A stretch of 64,000 nt of DNA from Flavobacterium pectinovorum (GCF_006438875.1 NZ_RCZH01000007.1:227479-291478); one strand, 5' to 3'; counted from the first letter of the stretch, positions 17,334-23,958 are shown. Translations and numbers: made by a program. The notes: generated from the sequence alone by a model not told the origin.

Positions 17334-17426
17334 TTTTTGCCACGAATTTCACGAATCTTCACGAATTATAATTGAGCTTTCTGCAGAAAAAAATTAGTGT
17401 AAATTAGTGAAATTCGTGGCAAAAAA
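17334..17426. repeat. Inverted repeat, family beta (copy 2)
   Basis: Arms TTTTTTGCCACGAATTTCAC and GTGAAATTCGTGGCAAAAAA bracket a loop of about 53 nt with TTCACGAATTATAATTG. The arm sequence is the same as in copy 1 at 15735-15799, but the loop differs. Confidence 0.85.
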
Positions 17427-17436
17427 GCACAAAAAA

Positions 17437-17458
17437 ACCGTTCACGAAAGTGAACGGT
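17437..17458 (-). terminator. Intrinsic terminator of msrA
   Basis: A 9-bp stem ACCGTTCAC/GTGAACGGT with a 4-nt loop, followed on the minus strand by a run of seven T. It lies 29 bp after the msrA stop. Confidence 0.85.
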
Positions 17459-17486
17459 AACATAGATTAACCTTGATAATTGTCTG

Positions 17487-18095
17487 TTATTTCTTTTTTA
17501 GTTTGTCTTTAAAAACCTTTTCGAATTTCTCGATTTTAGGCTGAATTACCATTTTGCAATACGGCTGGTTTTTGTTGTTCGCATAATAATTCTGATGGTA
17601 ATCTTCGGCTTTATAGAAAGCTTTAAAAGGCTCTACTTTAGTTACAATAGGACTATCATAAACTTTTGCTTTATTAAGCTCGGCTATAATGCTTTGGGCA
17701 GCTTTTTTTTGTTCTTCATTTTTATAAAAAATTATAGAACGATATTGCGTCCCAACATCTGCGCCTTGTCTGTTTAATGTTGTTGGATCGTGAACGGTAA
17801 AGAAAACTTTAAAAATTTCATTAATGTCAGTTACGTTTTTATCATAGGTAATCTGAACGACTTCGGCATGACCAGTTGTTCCCGTGCAAACTTCTTCATA
17901 AGATGGGTTGGCAACTTTTCCTCCTGAAAATCCTGAAACAACAGATTTTACTCCGTCCAGATTTTCGTAAACAGCTTCGACGCACCAATAACATCCTCCG
18001 CCAAGCGTTATGGTTTCAAGGTTTGAAGCTTTTTTATTTTGCGCAAAACCATTTAAGGATAAAGCGAAAAGGCAAATTAAAATTGTATTTTTCAT
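17487..18095 (-). CDS. msrA: Exported peptide-methionine (S)-S-oxide reductase
   Basis: A 202-residue enzyme that reduces the S-epimer of methionine sulfoxide in proteins. The catalytic motif GGCYWCVE is at about residues 33-40. The following VVSGFSGG, CTGTTGHAE and HDPTTLNRQGADVGTQYRS blocks are family hallmarks. A Sec signal peptide (MKNTILICLFALSLNGFAQ) indicates a periplasmic form. It starts 8 bp after the msrB stop, so the two are one operon serving both epimers outside the cytoplasm. The C-terminal cysteine (YCKM) probably acts as resolving Cys. Confidence 0.93.
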   Translation of the reverse strand: MKNTILICLFALSLNGFAQNKKASNLETITLGGGCYWCVEAVYENLDGVKSVVSGFSGGKVANPSYEEVCTGTTGHAEVVQITYDKNVTDINEIFKVFFTVHDPTTLNRQGADVGTQYRSIIFYKNEEQKKAAQSIIAELNKAKVYDSPIVTKVEPFKAFYKAEDYHQNYYANNKNQPYCKMVIQPKIEKFEKVFKDKLKKK

Positions 18096-18103
18096 GTCTT
18101 TAA

Positions 18104-18658
18104 TTATTTATTATCAGGAATAAAATCAAGTGCAATCGAATTCATGCAATAGCGTTTTCCTGTAGGTGGAGGTCCATCATCAAATAAATGACCTAAATGT
18201 CCGCCACAGCGACCACAAAGTGCTTCGGTTCTCTCCATTCCAAGAGAGTTATCGCTTTTATAAACTACGCTGCTTTTGTTTTCTTGTTCAAAAAAACTTG
18301 GCCATCCGCAACTGCTGGCAAACTTAGCACCGGATCTAAAAAGTTTATTGCCACAAGAAGCACAGTAATAAGTTCCTTTTTCGTCCGATTTCCAGTATTT
18401 TCCGGTAAAAGGTCGTTCTGTATCAGCTTCGCGCATTACAGCATAGACATCATCTGGAAGTACTTTTTTCCATTCGGCGTTACTCACGTTCAATTTCTTC
18501 GTGTCTGTATTCGAGTAATAAGGATTTCCTGGTTTAGAGATTTTGTTTTCCATGACCACTGTTTTTGTATTTTGTTTTTTTTCGCTTTGTCCACACGCCT
18601 GAAAAATGAAGAGCGGAATTAAAAAGCAAAGGCTGAAGATTTGAGTTTTTGTTTTCAT
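18104..18658 (-). CDS. msrB: Peptide-methionine (R)-S-oxide reductase, lipoprotein
   Basis: A 184-residue enzyme that reduces the R-epimer of methionine sulfoxide. The zinc-binding CxxC pairs are CASCG and CGRCGG, and the catalytic Cys is in RYCMNSIALDF near the C-terminus. The N-terminus (LIPLFIFQACGQ) is a lipoprotein signal with Cys at about residue 22, so the enzyme is tethered to a membrane on the periplasmic side. It precedes msrA by 8 bp. The pairing of a lipidated MsrB with a soluble exported MsrA forms a complete envelope methionine repair set. Confidence 0.93.
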   Translation of the reverse strand: MKTKTQIFSLCFLIPLFIFQACGQSEKKQNTKTVVMENKISKPGNPYYSNTDTKKLNVSNAEWKKVLPDDVYAVMREADTERPFTGKYWKSDEKGTYYCASCGNKLFRSGAKFASSCGWPSFFEQENKSSVVYKSDNSLGMERTEALCGRCGGHLGHLFDDGPPPTGKRYCMNSIALDFIPDNK

Positions 18659-18928
18659 TGTTTTTGTGTGCTTTAATTCTGTAATTCAAAGATACGACTA
18701 GATTTTACCTTGAAATGTCGTGTACTTTACAATTCAGATTTATTTAAGTATGTTTTAACTTTTCATTATTTACGTAAAACAGAAGGTTGTAGTTTTTATG
18801 TCTTATTTTTAAAGGTTTTTTTAGAGGAATATTGTTGTAATTATTTGTAAATCAGTTTTGTATAAAATGCAATGCTCGTTAAACTTTTCACAATCTTTTC
18901 TAAGATTTTCAAGCCATTTCTTTTTTCG

Positions 18929-18936
18929 TATTTTTG
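18929..18936 (+). promoter_or_regulatory. idi -7 box
   Basis: TATTTTTG matches TAnnTTTG and overlaps the TTG (18934) of the longest idi frame, which argues for the ATG at 18955. The 296 bp upstream (18659-18954) contain nothing else recognisable. Confidence 0.55.
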
Positions 18937-18954
18937 TTTGTACAAAACGCCCTA

Positions 18955-19482
18955 ATGATAGAAGAAAACGTAATATTAGTTAATCAAAATGATGAGCAAA
19001 TTGGTTTAATGCCAAAATTAGAAGCACATGAAAAAGCACTTTTGCATCGCGCTTTTTCGGTTTTTATTCTAAATAGTAAAAACGAGATTATGTTACAACA
19101 ACGTGCTCATCAAAAATACCACTCACCTTTACTCTGGACAAATACTTGCTGTAGTCATCAGCGTGAAGGAGAAACAAATTTAGAAGCAGGAAGTCGACGA
19201 TTGTTTGAAGAAATGGGTTTTAAAACAGAATTGAAAGAACTTTTCCATTTTATTTATAAAGCTCCTTTTGATAATGGTTTGACGGAACATGAGCTGGATC
19301 ATGTTATGATTGGATATTATAATGATGACCCAATCATAAATTTTGATGAAGTTGAAGCTTGGAAATGGATGAAGATTGAAGATATAAAAAATGATATTGA
19401 AAAACAGCCCGAAATTTATACCGTTTGGTTCAAAATAATTTTTGATGAATTTTATCATTATTTAGAAGACCATAAAATATAA
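18955..19482 (+). CDS. idi: Isopentenyl-diphosphate delta-isomerase, type 1
   Basis: A 175-residue Nudix-fold enzyme that interconverts IPP and DMAPP. The catalytic cysteine motif NTCCSHQREGE is at about 63-73, and the Nudix-like helix (EAGSRRLFEEMGF) follows. A Glu-containing segment near E-x-E (NGLTEHELDHV) matches the second catalytic site. The ATG at 18955 is preferred over an upstream TTG that lies in the promoter. It works with HMG-CoA reductase at 25.1-26.4 kb; Flavobacteriaceae use the mevalonate pathway. The pterin synthase gene follows after 24 bp and the peroxiredoxin after that, a probable three-gene operon. Confidence 0.92.
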   Translation: MIEENVILVNQNDEQIGLMPKLEAHEKALLHRAFSVFILNSKNEIMLQQRAHQKYHSPLLWTNTCCSHQREGETNLEAGSRRLFEEMGFKTELKELFHFIYKAPFDNGLTEHELDHVMIGYYNDDPIINFDEVEAWKWMKIEDIKNDIEKQPEIYTVWFKIIFDEFYHYLEDHKI

Positions 19483-19506
19483 AACCATACTAACCAGGAA
19501 ACCTAA

Positions 19507-19917
19507 ATGAAAGTAACCATATCAAGAAAAGCACATTTTAATGCTGCACATCGATTGCATAGAAAAGATTGGACGTTTGAGAAAAACAATGCTGTTTTTG
19601 GAAAATGTAATAATCCTAATTTCCATGGTCATAATTATGGTTTAACAGTAAGTGTTACAGGAAAAATTGACCCAGAAACTGGTTTTGTTTTAGATGTGAA
19701 AGTATTGGCGGATATTATACACGAAGAAGTAGAAATACCGTTTGATCACAAAAATCTGAATCTGGATGTTCCGGAATTTCAAGATTTGAATCCAACTGCT
19801 GAGAATATTGCAGTTGTGATATGGAATAAAATTAGAAAAAGAATTCAATCCGATTTTGATTTAGAAATCGTTTTGAATGAAACGGACCGCAATTTTGTAA
19901 CTTATAAAGGAGAATAA
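19507..19917 (+). CDS. 6-pyruvoyl-tetrahydropterin synthase / 6-carboxytetrahydropterin synthase family
   Basis: A 136-residue T-fold enzyme acting on dihydroneopterin triphosphate. Zinc ligands are H15 (FNAAH) and H40/H42 (NFHGHNY). The catalytic Cys is C34, giving a C-x5-HGH spacing (CNNPNFHGH). That spacing is characteristic of true PTPS (the human enzyme has it), whereas the queuosine enzyme QueD of E. coli has C-x3-HGH. I therefore call the superfamily and leave queuosine against pterin cofactor open. The gene is 4 bp before bcp. Confidence 0.85.
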   Translation: MKVTISRKAHFNAAHRLHRKDWTFEKNNAVFGKCNNPNFHGHNYGLTVSVTGKIDPETGFVLDVKVLADIIHEEVEIPFDHKNLNLDVPEFQDLNPTAENIAVVIWNKIRKRIQSDFDLEIVLNETDRNFVTYKGE

Positions 19918-19920
19918 TAA

Positions 19921-20379
19921 ATGTCATTAAAAACAGGAGATATAGTTCCGAATTTTACTGCAAAAGATAGTCATGGTGAAGTTTTTGAAAGCCAAAGTGT
20001 TTTGGGTAGAAAACCTCTCGTGATTTATTTTTACCCAAAAGACAATACGCCCGGTTGTACTACCGAAGCTTGTAGTTTTAGGGATCAATACGAAGATTTT
20101 AAAGACTTAGGTGCTGAGGTTATTGGTATAAGTAGTGATAGTGTTAAATCACATCAAAAATTCGCCAAAAAGCATCAATTGCCTTTTATATTATTATCAG
20201 ATCAGGACAAAAGAATCCGACACATTTTTGGGGTTCGCGATACCTTGTTTGGTCTTGTACCAGGAAGAGTAACATATGTTATTGATCGAAATGGTGTTGT
20301 TATTTTGATTTTTGATAGTATGAATGCTGCAAAACATATTCCGAAAGCACTTGAGACTATTAAAGAATTAGTATTATAA
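19921..20379 (+). CDS. bcp: Thioredoxin-dependent peroxiredoxin (Bcp/PrxQ)
   Basis: A 152-residue PrxQ-type peroxidase that removes hydrogen and organic peroxides using thioredoxin. The active motif is PKDNTPGCTTEACSFRD with peroxidatic C46 and resolving C51, the C-x4-C pattern of atypical 2-Cys PrxQ. It is cytoplasmic, with no signal peptide. It lies 4 bp after the pterin synthase, in the idi operon. The downstream manA is 64 bp away, with no obvious terminator between. Confidence 0.92.
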   Translation: MSLKTGDIVPNFTAKDSHGEVFESQSVLGRKPLVIYFYPKDNTPGCTTEACSFRDQYEDFKDLGAEVIGISSDSVKSHQKFAKKHQLPFILLSDQDKRIRHIFGVRDTLFGLVPGRVTYVIDRNGVVILIFDSMNAAKHIPKALETIKELVL

Positions 20380-20443
20380 AACTAAAAAATAGTATTATAT
20401 CGGAGTCTAATTAATAAAGATATTAGCCAAAAAAAACATATTT

Positions 20444-21412
20444 ATGAAGCCAAAATTATATCCATTGCAATTCGAACCTATTCTAAAAGAAAGAATCTGG
20501 GGAGGAGAAAAACTAAAAACAGTTCTTAATAAGCCAATTGTTTCTAAAATCACAGGCGAAAGTTGGGAATTATCTACTGTTGAAGGTGATGTAAGTATTA
20601 TTTCTAATGGTGTTCTGAAAGGAAAATCATTAATGGAACTTATTGACGAAACGCCAAACGAAATTTTGGGAACAGAAGTTTATAAACGTTTTGGAAAACA
20701 GTTTCCGTTGCTTTTTAAGTATTTGGATGCTCGCGAAGATCTTTCAATACAAGTACATCCGAATGATAAATTGGCAAAAGAACGCCATAATTCTTTTGGA
20801 AAAACCGAAATGTGGTACGTGTTACAAGCTGATACCGATGCCCGAATTATCGTAGGTTTTAAAGAAGATTCCAGTAAGGAGGAATATTTAGAGCATTTAC
20901 ATAATAATACACTTGTTTCGATTCTTGATGATGTAAAGGCAAAAGTTGGTGATGTTTTCTTTTTAGAAACCGGAACTGTTCATGCTATTGGTGCAGGACT
21001 TATGGTTGCCGAAATTCAGCAAACATCTGATATTACCTACCGTTTGTACGATTTCGATAGGGTAGATGCACAAGGAAACAAAAGAGAACTTCACGTAGAT
21101 TTAGCACTTGATGCCATAAACTATAACAAGGTAGATACACAAAAAAAATACGATACAAAAGCAAATATTTCTAATACAGTAGTGGATTGCCCTTATTTTA
21201 CAACCAATTTTATTCCGTTAAAAGATAAAATAACGGTATCTAAATCCGGAGCAACTTTTACCGTTTATATGTGTATCGAAGGAAGTTTTGAAATTGAATA
21301 TGATGGTTTTACACATACCTATAAAAAAGGAGATACGGTTTTGGTTCCTGCTGAGATAAATGCATTTATTCTGGATGGAAATGCTTCAATTTTAGAAATT
21401 TACATTTCATAG
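20444..21412 (+). CDS. manA: Mannose-6-phosphate isomerase, type I
   Basis: A 322-residue zinc enzyme of the cupin fold that interconverts fructose-6-phosphate and mannose-6-phosphate for GDP-mannose and surface glycans. The zinc/substrate motifs QVHPND (about 101-106), KTEMWYVL and FFLETGTVHAIGAG are present. The short length matches the bacterial class I group with ManA/YvyI-like architecture. It stands in the same direction as the idi operon and the small protein downstream, but with its own 64-bp leader. Confidence 0.9.
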   Translation: MKPKLYPLQFEPILKERIWGGEKLKTVLNKPIVSKITGESWELSTVEGDVSIISNGVLKGKSLMELIDETPNEILGTEVYKRFGKQFPLLFKYLDAREDLSIQVHPNDKLAKERHNSFGKTEMWYVLQADTDARIIVGFKEDSSKEEYLEHLHNNTLVSILDDVKAKVGDVFFLETGTVHAIGAGLMVAEIQQTSDITYRLYDFDRVDAQGNKRELHVDLALDAINYNKVDTQKKYDTKANISNTVVDCPYFTTNFIPLKDKITVSKSGATFTVYMCIEGSFEIEYDGFTHTYKKGDTVLVPAEINAFILDGNASILEIYIS

Positions 21413-21434
21413 CAGTAAATAAAAAGATTATGTG

Positions 21435-21442
21435 TACTTTTG
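21435..21442 (+). promoter_or_regulatory. -7 box for the small conserved gene at 21470
   Basis: TACTTTTG fits TAnnTTTG and lies 27 bp before the ATG at 21470. Confidence 0.5.
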
Positions 21443-21469
21443 CAGTCGCAAATTTAAAATAAAAATAAA

Positions 21470-21736
21470 ATGGCAAACGTTAAGAATTTAAAGAAAGACA
21501 TCAATTTCGTATTAGGAGATATTATTGAGGCAATTTACTTGTTTGAAATGTCAACAACAGGAAATCCTACTCCGGAAACGAATGCTTTGATCGATCAGGC
21601 TATTGCAGCTTTTGATACTTTGATCACAAAAGTGAATGCTAAGAACGTTGAAAACAAAAAAGCACACTTTAAACAAATCAATGTTGAATTGGAAGAAACT
21701 GCTAATCAATTGATTGCTAAAATCAACGAATTGTAA
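21470..21736 (+). CDS. Small conserved helical protein of unknown function
   Basis: An 88-residue protein (MANVKNLKKDINFVLGDII) with no signal or membrane segment. I do not recognise a named domain. It is almost entirely helical and amphipathic, with a middle loop TGNPTPET and a C-terminal helix rich in Glu and Lys. Codon choice is biased toward frequent Flavobacterium codons, which hints at good expression. It has its own promoter box and is followed by the tRNA-Thr promoter 33 bp downstream. Confidence 0.75.
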   Translation: MANVKNLKKDINFVLGDIIEAIYLFEMSTTGNPTPETNALIDQAIAAFDTLITKVNAKNVENKKAHFKQINVELEETANQLIAKINEL

Positions 21737-21768
21737 GCAAAAAAAAGTATAAAAAAGTGCAAATTTAT

Positions 21769-21799
21769 TTTGGTAAAACGAAAAACCGCTTTATATTTG
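21769..21799 (+). promoter_or_regulatory. Promoter of the first tRNA-Thr
   Basis: TTTG at 21769-21772 and TATATTTG at 21792-21799 with exactly 19 nt between them: a full consensus Bacteroidetes promoter. The tRNA begins 16 bp later. Confidence 0.8.
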
Positions 21800-21814
21800 C
21801 ACCCGTAATGAGTC

Positions 21815-21888
21815 GCCAGCGTAGCTCAGTTGGCTAGAGCAGCTGATTTGTAATCAGCAGGTCGTGGGTTCGAGTCCCTCCGCCGGCT
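21815..21888 (+). tRNA. tRNA-Thr (anticodon TGT), copy 1
   Basis: A 74-nt cloverleaf. Acceptor strands are GCCAGCG and CGCCGGC, the D arm is GCTC/GAGC, and the anticodon stem GCTGA/TCAGC encloses TTTGTAA with anticodon TGT. The T arm is GTGGG TTCGAGT CCCTC. Base pair 4-69 is an A-C mismatch and pair 50-64 a T-T mismatch. CCA is not encoded. The sequence is identical to the second copy. Confidence 0.95.
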
Positions 21889-21895
21889 CAACATA

Positions 21896-21924
21896 AAACC
21901 ATCACTTTTAGTGGTGGTTTTTTA
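21896..21924 (+). terminator. Intrinsic terminator of the first tRNA-Thr
   Basis: Stem AAACCATCAC/GTGGTGGTTT (one G-T pair) followed by a T run, 8 bp after the tRNA. Confidence 0.8.
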
Positions 21925-21946
21925 TTAAAATAAGCAGTAAATTTAT

Positions 21947-21978
21947 TTTGGAAAATACAAAAATCCACTTTATATTTG
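21947..21978 (+). promoter_or_regulatory. Promoter of the second tRNA-Thr
   Basis: TTTG at 21947-21950 and TATATTTG at 21971-21978, 20 nt apart. The stretch from the -7 box to the tRNA (TATATTTGCACCCGTAATG) is identical to the first copy, so the duplication included the promoter. Confidence 0.75.
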
Positions 21979-21993
21979 CACCCGTAATGAGTC

Positions 21994-22067
21994 GCCAGCG
22001 TAGCTCAGTTGGCTAGAGCAGCTGATTTGTAATCAGCAGGTCGTGGGTTCGAGTCCCTCCGCCGGCT
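21994..22067 (+). tRNA. tRNA-Thr (anticodon TGT), copy 2
   Basis: A 74-nt tRNA identical to copy 1, including the 4-69 and 50-64 mismatches. Offset between the copies is 179 bp. Each has its own promoter and terminator, so they are independent units from a tandem duplication. Confidence 0.95.
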
Positions 22068-22076
22068 CAACGTAAA

Positions 22077-22107
22077 AACATCACTTTTTTAGTGATGTTT
22101 TTTTTTT
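22077..22107 (+). terminator. Intrinsic terminator of the second tRNA-Thr
   Basis: Stem AACATCACT/AGTGATGTT followed by a long T run. It begins the 1.4-kb gene-free region 22068-23508, which is made up mostly of the nested repeats listed next. Confidence 0.85.
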
Positions 22108-22236
22108 GGAATAAAGTCAAAAAATGAAATTCCAAAAAAGGCGAGTTATAAATGGAATGAATTTTTAACGTAAAGCACGCTAATATTTAATTTTGCTTTA
22201 CGCATAGAAAACACAAAGTTCACAAAGCTGGTTCGA

Positions 22237-22264
22237 CACAATCCCAATAGCTATCGGGATTGTG
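22237..22264. repeat. 28-bp near-perfect palindrome
   Basis: CACAATCCCAATAG followed by CTATCGGGATTGTG, with one mismatch. It contains the 22-bp palindrome core seen at 14402-14423. Confidence 0.8.
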
Positions 22265-22345
22265 ACTTTATGTTTTTATAAAACCAGGCATATATTTTTG
22301 TTAAGTATAAAATTGTCATTTCGATTTTATAATAATGCCAGATCT

Positions 22346-22710
22346 TTTTTTTCGGAGCTAATCCTGTTATCCGTTTCAATCTTTTATGGCTCCCGTCCCG
22401 AAGTTTCGGGATCGGGTAATGTCATTAAGTTAAGGGAAATCTATAAAATTACTTAACAGTTTAATCAAGAAAGTAATTAGAAAAATCCGTTTTTATCAGC
22501 GTTTTCGCTTTAGCGAATCAGTAAAATCTGCGTCTAATTTTGACGCGGATAAAACAGATTTACTTCGTAAAAACGCGGATAAAAACGGATTTGATTTGCA
22601 ATGATTTTATTTTTTAAAAGCTTAACTTAATGACATTGCCCGATCTCGTCCCGATCCCGTCCCGAAGTTTCGGGATCGGACGGGATCGGGACTATCAGGC
22701 TACGGCATTC
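22346..22710 (-). repeat. Bipartite repeat R5, copy a, interrupted
   Basis: The left part (22346-22385; words TTCGGAGCTAATCCTG and ATCCGTTTCAATCTTTT) and the right part (about 22690-22710; GACTATCAGGCTACGGC) correspond to the reverse complement of the two halves of R5 copy b at 23250-23340. The centre is occupied by CCCGAAG/CTTCGGG palindromes and MITE A. R5 is therefore a host element that took later insertions. Confidence 0.65.
22418..22637. mobile_element. MITE-like element A (220 bp)
   Basis: Bounded by inverted copies of AATGTCATTAAGTTAAG (22418-22434 and 22621-22637). The 18th TIR base is C on the right side (as G at 22638) but T on the left. The interior is itself a hairpin: AAATCCGTTTTTATCAGCG faces CGCGGATAAAAACGGATTT. 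No coding capacity is seen. No direct target duplication is visible here; the flanks are instead inverted (GATCGGG on both ends), perhaps because insertion was into a palindrome. Confidence 0.75.
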
Positions 22711-22738
22711 ATTTTTACAAGAATGTTTTCGTTCAGTT

Positions 22739-22871
22739 TGTCATTTCGATCCCGAGGCTTCGGGAGAGAAATCTCACGCGGGATTCGACAAACATTGGCG
22801 ATTTTGATTGCGTCCCGAAGCTTCGGGATAGTGCGATTTCTCTCCCGAAGCCTCGGGATCGAAATTGACAA
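22739..22871. repeat. Long inverted repeat, family zeta (copy 2)
   Basis: Arms of about 36 nt: TTGTCATTTCGATCCCGAGG at the left end and CCTCGGGATCGAAATTGACA near the right end, with GAGAAATC/GATTTCTC inside. The loop carries GGCGATTTTGATTG, like the copy at 14523-14624. Confidence 0.85.
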
Positions 22872-22912
22872 GATTGAAGCAGAATCTTATAAACCCGACA
22901 GTCCCGAAGCCC

Positions 22913-23182
22913 AATGTCATTAAGTTAAGGAAAAATGCAATGTAACAATTTGTTTTTGTTCCATTCGGAACATTTCATTGGTAGCCCCCAATAAATACGC
23001 CATTTTTTCACGTTCCTTAGGAACGTTTGATTTTATAAATAATAATTGGTAAAAACATAAACAGATTATATATACAATTTCTCAAACGTCCCAATGGGAC
23101 GATGTTTCTCTCGATGCATTTTTTTCTACCGATGAAATGTTCCGATGGAACAAAATCTAAAATATCTTAACTTAATGACATT
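22913..23182. mobile_element. MITE-like element B (270 bp), inserted in a hairpin
   Basis: Ends are inverted copies of AATGTCATTAAGTTAAG (22913-22929; 23166-23182), each preceded by C to give the 18-bp TIR at 22912 and 23183. A 9-bp direct repeat CCCGAAGCC directly abuts both TIRs (22903-22911 and 23184-23192), as expected of a target duplication. Removing the element restores a hairpin with arms AAACCCGACAG and CTGTCGGGTTT. The interior has arms such as GGAACATTTCAT/ATGAAATGTTCC and ACGTTCC/GGGACG words, but no ORF. Confidence 0.82.
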
Positions 23183-23249
23183 GCCCGAAGCCTCGGGATA
23201 AAGCCTGTCGGGTTTGGAAAGCTAAACGAAAATACTCTTATGTAAACGG

Positions 23250-23340
23250 TTGCCATAGCCCTGATAGAAGTGGAAATCCTTTTGTGTAATGAAATGGAAC
23301 AAAAGATTGAAACGGATAGCAGGAAATAGCTCCGAAAAAA
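23250..23340 (+). repeat. Bipartite repeat R5, copy b, uninterrupted
   Basis: GCCATAGCCCTGATAGAAG at the start and AACGGATAGCAGGAAATAGC near the end, with the inverted pair CCTTTTGTG/GAACAAAAG inside. Together with copy a it forms a large inverted pair around MITE A, zeta copy 2 and MITE B. I recognise this as a widespread Bacteroidetes-type intergenic repeat from memory, not from a search. Confidence 0.7.
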
Positions 23341-23496
23341 TAGTTGATTTTATGTAATTTATCATTTCGAAGCAAGGACAAGATTGTGTTTTAAAATCTA
23401 AAACAAAACTGTACTTGTTCGAAAAATTGTATTTTTGTAAGTATCTTACATCGTTAAATATGTTTCTTACATATTGCCGTTATTACACTTAATCAT

Positions 23497-23504
23497 TATC
23501 TTTG
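23497..23504 (+). promoter_or_regulatory. -7 box four bases before the first XRE start
   Basis: TATCTTTG is a perfect -7 box, and only 4 nt separate it from the ATG at 23509. A start site at the usual distance would fall on or next to the ATG, giving leaderless mRNA. The same arrangement is repeated at 23947-23954 for the second gene. Confidence 0.6.
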
Positions 23505-23508
23505 AATT

Positions 23509-23910
23509 ATGAGCACACTAGCAAAACCAAATCATATAGGGCGAAAAATAAGCCGTATTCGTGAACTTCGAGATATGAAACAAGAAGCTTTGGCGCAAGC
23601 TTTAGGGACAAACCAACAAACAGTTTCGGCTATTGAAAACAGTGAAACAATTGACGAAGATAAACTTGTAGAAATTGCAAAAGCTCTTGGTGTAACTGCA
23701 GAAGCAATCAAAAATTTCTCGGAAGAAAATATGATTAATTATTTCAACACATTTAATGACACTGATTTTAGCAATAGTCAAGGAGCTTTCAGTCAAAATC
23801 ATCAGTGCTCATTTAATCCACTTGATAAAGTTGTAGAACTTTACGAACGTTTAGTTCAGGTTGAAAAAGAGAAAAATGAATATTTAGAAAAATTGCTAAA
23901 GGAGAAATAG
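23509..23910 (+). CDS. XRE-family helix-turn-helix regulator, tandem copy 1
   Basis: A 133-residue regulator. Residues 9-65 form an HTH_3 domain: IGRKISRIRELRDMKQEALAQALG with the turn and recognition helix TNQQTVSAIENS. The C-terminal part ends in a predicted coiled coil (LDKVVELYERLVQVEKEKNEYLEKLLKEK, in pieces VVELYERLVQ and EKNEYLEKLLKEK) for dimerisation. A second, very similar gene starts 450 bp downstream. The middle linker (about 75-105) is where they differ most. No neighbour suggests the target. Confidence 0.88.
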   Translation: MSTLAKPNHIGRKISRIRELRDMKQEALAQALGTNQQTVSAIENSETIDEDKLVEIAKALGVTAEAIKNFSEENMINYFNTFNDTDFSNSQGAFSQNHQCSFNPLDKVVELYERLVQVEKEKNEYLEKLLKEK

Positions 23911-23946
23911 GTCTTTTTAATTATTGCTGTTATTACACTTAATCAT

Positions 23947-23954
23947 TATCTTTG
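23947..23954 (+). promoter_or_regulatory. -7 box four bases before the second XRE start
   Basis: TATCTTTG within a 40-nt upstream block (TTATTACACTTAATCATTATC and onward) that is the same as that before the first copy, so each gene kept its own promoter. Confidence 0.6.
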
Positions 23955-23958
23955 AATT

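Noticed and set aside
22262..22923. Two open frames (22262-22456 and 22630-22923)
   Set aside because: They read through palindromic repeat DNA (SRSFGIGRD-like peptides come from CCCGAAGCTTCGGGAT words) and have no start signals or coding pattern.
21815..23508. Genomic island or prophage integrated at tRNA-Thr
   Set aside because: No integrase, no phage genes and no direct repeat of the tRNA 3' end other than the full tandem copy.
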